DNA of 64,000 nucleotides from contig NZ_CP114905.1 in NCBI RefSeq assembly GCF_027497195.1, positions 2,652,001-2,716,000 of the forward strand, in the 5' to 3' direction. The DNA comes from Streptomyces sp. WMMC500. Its GTDB lineage: Bacteria > Actinomycetota > Actinomycetes > Streptomycetales > Streptomycetaceae. Shown here piece after piece: positions 61,500 through 64,000 of the stretch; within the stretch, counting starts at the first letter, position 1, and each line of letters opens with the position of its first letter. The position numbers and the translations under genes were made by a program. The notes under the pieces were generated by a model that saw only the letters and a list, made by a program, of their open reading frames with translations, was not told the DNA's origin and made no database searches.

Positions 61500-62669
61500 T
61501 TATTCCGCGGGCGGCGCGGCGGCCTGCATGCCGTTGCCGGGCGGCGCGATCTCCGCCAGGTTCCCGCCGCGGGGCGGCGGGGCGGTGACCACGCGGTCAC
61601 GGTCCGTCTGCTCGCCCAGGCCGTCCTTCAGCGCGGACCGTGGTATCGGCCGGTCCGCCTTCAGGGCCTTCCAGACCTGCGCGGACTCCTTCTCCAGCGG
61701 CACCACGCGGTTGCCGTCCTGCTCGTCGTACGTCACCGGGAGGGTCACCATCTGCATGTCGTCCGGGCCTATGTCGCCCAGGCTCTCCGCCAGCCGGCGC
61801 AGCTCGTTCACCGAGCCCAGGCCGTCGTCGGTGGTGATCGACTTGGTCGCCGTGTCGGCGAGCCCGATGAGCTTGCCCGGGCTGGTCAGCAGGTCGACCT
61901 GGCTCGCCTGCTGCACCAGCGCCCTGACGAAGACCTGCTGCAGCTCTATCCGGCCCAGGTCGCTGCCGTCGCCGACGCCCTTGCGGGTACGGACCAGGCC
62001 GAGCGCCTGCTCGCCGTCCAGGGTGTGCCTGCCGGCCTTGAGGTCGAGGTGGCTGTCGGGGTCGTCGATGTCCTGGCGCGTGGTGATCTCCACCCCGCCG
62101 AGCTGGTCGATGAGCCGCTTGAAGCCGCTGAAGTCGACCTCGACGAAGTGGTCCATGCGCACCCCGGTCATCTTCTCCACCGTCTTGACGGTGCAGGCCG
62201 GGCCGCCGACGGAGTACGACTCGTTGAACATCGCGCGCTCCGCGGCGGGCGCGGTGCCGCCGTCGTCGCGCTGGCACGTGGGGCGGTCGACGAGGGTGTC
62301 GCGGGGGATGCTGACGATGCTGGCGCGCTTCCGGTCCTCGTAGACGTGGACGATCATCGCGGTGTCGGAGCGGGCGCCGCCGCCGCCACCGCCACCGCCG
62401 TACTTGGCGTTCTCGCCGGCCCGGGAGTCCGAGCCGAGGACGAGGATGTCCGTGGAGCCGCCGGGCAGGTCCTCGGGGCGGTCGCCGCCGAGCTTGGCGT
62501 CCAGGTCGACGCTCGTCAGGTTGCCGTTGAGACGGAAGTACAGGTACGTGAGGCCGGCCCCGCCGAGGATGACGGCCCCGACGAGCACCCAGACCGCCGC
62601 GAGCACCGCCTTGCGTCGTGGGCTGCGCGGTCGGCGGCCGGGATCCCCGGCTGCGTACGGTTCCGACAT
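61500..62669 (-). CDS. LytR-CpsA-Psr (LCP) family cell-wall glycopolymer ligase
   Basis: A 389-residue membrane-anchored enzyme that transfers undecaprenyl-linked glycopolymers onto peptidoglycan outside the cell. One N-terminal helix (VLAAVWVLVGAVILGGAGLT) follows a basic start. The LCP domain is readable: STDILVLGSDSRAGENAKYG, ARSDTAMIVHVYEDRKRASI, VSIPRDTLVDRP, HFVEVDFSGFKRLIDQLGGV, and ALGLVRTRKGVGDGSDLGRI. An eight-Gly run sits in the active-site loop (residues about 91-98), longer than usual. Two Cys (PTCQRDDG and GPACTVKT) can form the typical disulfide. ATG at 62669 has GAGGTGAGGAG upstream. WecA-like enzyme nearby could make its donor. Confidence 0.95.
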   Translation of the reverse strand: MSEPYAAGDPGRRPRSPRRKAVLAAVWVLVGAVILGGAGLTYLYFRLNGNLTSVDLDAKLGGDRPEDLPGGSTDILVLGSDSRAGENAKYGGGGGGGGARSDTAMIVHVYEDRKRASIVSIPRDTLVDRPTCQRDDGGTAPAAERAMFNESYSVGGPACTVKTVEKMTGVRMDHFVEVDFSGFKRLIDQLGGVEITTRQDIDDPDSHLDLKAGRHTLDGEQALGLVRTRKGVGDGSDLGRIELQQVFVRALVQQASQVDLLTSPGKLIGLADTATKSITTDDGLGSVNELRRLAESLGDIGPDDMQMVTLPVTYDEQDGNRVVPLEKESAQVWKALKADRPIPRSALKDGLGEQTDRDRVVTAPPPRGGNLAEIAPPGNGMQAAAPPAE

Positions 62670-62784
62670 CGGCTCCTCACCTCAGCCGCTCAGGTCCCTG
62701 ATTCGCCGCGGGTGGATCCAAACTTTTCCCCACATTCCCCGACAGGGATCACCTAAAAGGGTTACACACGTCTTGGTGAACGCG

Positions 62785-62819
62785 CAAAAGCCTCCCCTCG
62801 TTCCAAGGGGAGGCTTTTG
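62785..62819. terminator. bidirectional intrinsic terminator after rho
   Basis: A perfect 14-bp stem, CAAAAGCCTCCCCT (62785-62798) with AGGGGAGGCTTTTG (62806-62819), and a 7-nt loop. Each arm ends in A4/T4, so a U-run forms for either strand. It lies 58 bp after the rho stop on the minus strand. Confidence 0.92.
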
Positions 62820-62876
62820 CCTACGAAAACTGCCCGACCTGCACCGGTTCGCGTGGTATCGGCGCCGGGTTGCGAT

Positions 62877-64000
62877 CTAGTCGCCGTTGGGCGTGGGCGT
62901 GGTCTTCTGGATCTGCAGCAGGAACTCGGCGTTGCTCTTGGTCTGCTTCATCTTGTCCAGCAGCAGCTCCATCGCCTGCTGCTGGTCCAGCGCGTGCAGC
63001 ACCCGGCGGAGCTTCCAGACGATGGCCAGCTCGTCGCTGCCCATCAGGATCTCCTCCTTGCGGGTGCCGGAGGCGTCCACGTCGACCGCCGGGAAGATGC
63101 GCTTGTCCGAGAGCTTCCGGTCGAGCCGCAGCTCCATGTTGCCGGTGCCCTTGAACTCCTCGAAGATCACCTCGTCCATCCGCGAGCCGGTCTCGACCAG
63201 CGCGGTGGCCAGGATGGTCAGCGAGCCGCCGTCCTCGATGTTGCGTGCGGCACCGAAGAACTTCTTCGGCGGGTACAGCGCCGTGGAGTCCACACCGCCG
63301 GACAGGATGCGGCCGGAGGCCGGCGCCGCCAGGTTGTACGCGCGGCCGAGCCGGGTGATCGAGTCGAGCAGCACGACGACGTCGTGGCCCAGCTCGACGA
63401 GCCGCTTGGCGCGCTCGATGGACAGCTCGGCGACCGTGGTGTGGTCCTCCGCCGGGCGGTCGAAGGTCGAGGAGATGACCTCGCCCTTCACCGACCGCTG
63501 CATGTCGGTGACCTCCTCGGGCCGCTCGTCGACGAGGACGACCATGAGGTGGCACTCGGGGTTGTTGGTCGTGATCGCGTTGGCGATCGACTGCAGGATC
63601 ATCGTCTTGCCGGTCTTAGGCGGCGCCACGATCAGCCCGCGCTGCCCCTTGCCGATGGGCGAGACCAGATCGATGATCCGCGGCGTCAGCGCGCCCGGGT
63701 CGCTCTCCAGGCGCAGCCTGTCCTGCGGGTAGAGCGGGGTGAGCTTGCCGAACTCCGCCCGGCCGCGGCTCTGTTCGGGCGACTGGCCGTTGACCGAGTC
63801 GAGCCGGACGAGCGCGTTGAACTTCTCCCGGCGCTCGCCTTCGCGCGGCTGGCGCACCGCGCCCGTGACGTGGTCGCCCTTGCGCAGCCCGTTCTTGCGC
63901 ACCTGGGCCAGCGAGACGTAGACGTCGTTGGGGCCCGGCAGGTAGCCGGAGGTGCGGACGAAGGCGTAGTTGTCGAGGATGTCGAGGATGCCCGCCACCG
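62877..64000 (-). CDS. rho: transcription termination factor Rho, C-terminal part
   Basis: The last 374 residues of the hexameric RNA helicase that ends untranslated transcripts. The gene runs off the window's right edge, so its N-terminal part, including the long insertion typical of actinobacteria, is missing. Visible are the RNA-binding cold-shock-like domain (VAGILDILDNYAFVRTSGYL, GPNDVYVSLAQVRKNGLRKG), Walker A GLIVAPPKTGKTMILQSIAN, Walker B VVVLLDSITRLGRAYN, the R-loop GGVDSTALYPPKKFFGAARN and GSRMDEVIFEEFKGTGNMEL. The in-frame GTG at 63998 is probably internal. A strong terminator follows. Confidence 0.97.
   Translation of the reverse strand, partial: VAGILDILDNYAFVRTSGYLPGPNDVYVSLAQVRKNGLRKGDHVTGAVRQPREGERREKFNALVRLDSVNGQSPEQSRGRAEFGKLTPLYPQDRLRLESDPGALTPRIIDLVSPIGKGQRGLIVAPPKTGKTMILQSIANAITTNNPECHLMVVLVDERPEEVTDMQRSVKGEVISSTFDRPAEDHTTVAELSIERAKRLVELGHDVVVLLDSITRLGRAYNLAAPASGRILSGGVDSTALYPPKKFFGAARNIEDGGSLTILATALVETGSRMDEVIFEEFKGTGNMELRLDRKLSDKRIFPAVDVDASGTRKEEILMGSDELAIVWKLRRVLHALDQQQAMELLLDKMKQTKSNAEFLLQIQKTTPTPNGD

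Overview
The window is very GC-rich, coding-dense DNA with strong G/C third-position bias, frequent GTG and TTG starts, TANNNT-type -10 boxes and many short overlaps. Gene content (Scy/FilP coiled-coil proteins, GlxA/CslA, NucS, DasR-type chitinase operators) points to a streptomycete or close relative. From memory of Streptomyces coelicolor, the order matches the chromosomal core from ackA/pyk2 down to rho, with a few insertions or rearrangements. No tRNA, rRNA, CRISPR array, insertion sequence or prophage was seen.

Left part (1-12,800): the end of ackA and a pyruvate kinase; a cell-envelope operon (DUF6230, DUF6114 and a secreted disordered protein); a thioredoxin-TPR chaperone; a TetR regulator with a perfect operator-like dyad; a zinc-free MDR oxidoreductase; the large subunit of isobutyryl-CoA mutase; a DUF3817 protein; a MarR regulator; and a divergent MFS exporter / ArsR-type regulator pair. 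A cslA-glxA-GH6 hyphal-tip glycan module (12,889-17,766) sits inside this core between two DUF3817 genes.

Middle (18,300-42,500): three coupled AIM24-family genes; meaB, a thiolase and methylmalonyl-CoA epimerase; the polarity proteins scy and filP; two tandem ABC-2 exporters; a two-component system; cob(I)alamin adenosyltransferase; 3-hydroxybutyryl-CoA dehydrogenase; a STAS-domain protein; a large membrane-anchored predicted ATPase with an extracellular Thr/Gly/Asp repeat; a membrane TPR protein; and the mismatch endonuclease NucS. The acyl-CoA genes form a B12-dependent C4/propionate group: thiolase, 3-hydroxybutyryl-CoA dehydrogenase, isobutyryl-CoA mutase, epimerase, the MeaB chaperone and the cobalamin adenosyltransferase.

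Right part (42,500-64,000): an SCO5389-type protein, a luciferase-like oxidoreductase and a small zinc-ribbon-like protein; two tandem GH18 chitinases, each with a double DasR-like operator around its promoter; DUF2550; the complete atpIBEFHAGDC operon on the minus strand with a Rex-like operator upstream; wecA-like transferase, an LMW-phosphatase-like protein lacking its nucleophilic cysteine, tsaC/sua5, prmC, prfA, rpmE, an LCP ligase and the C-terminal part of rho, cut by the window edge.
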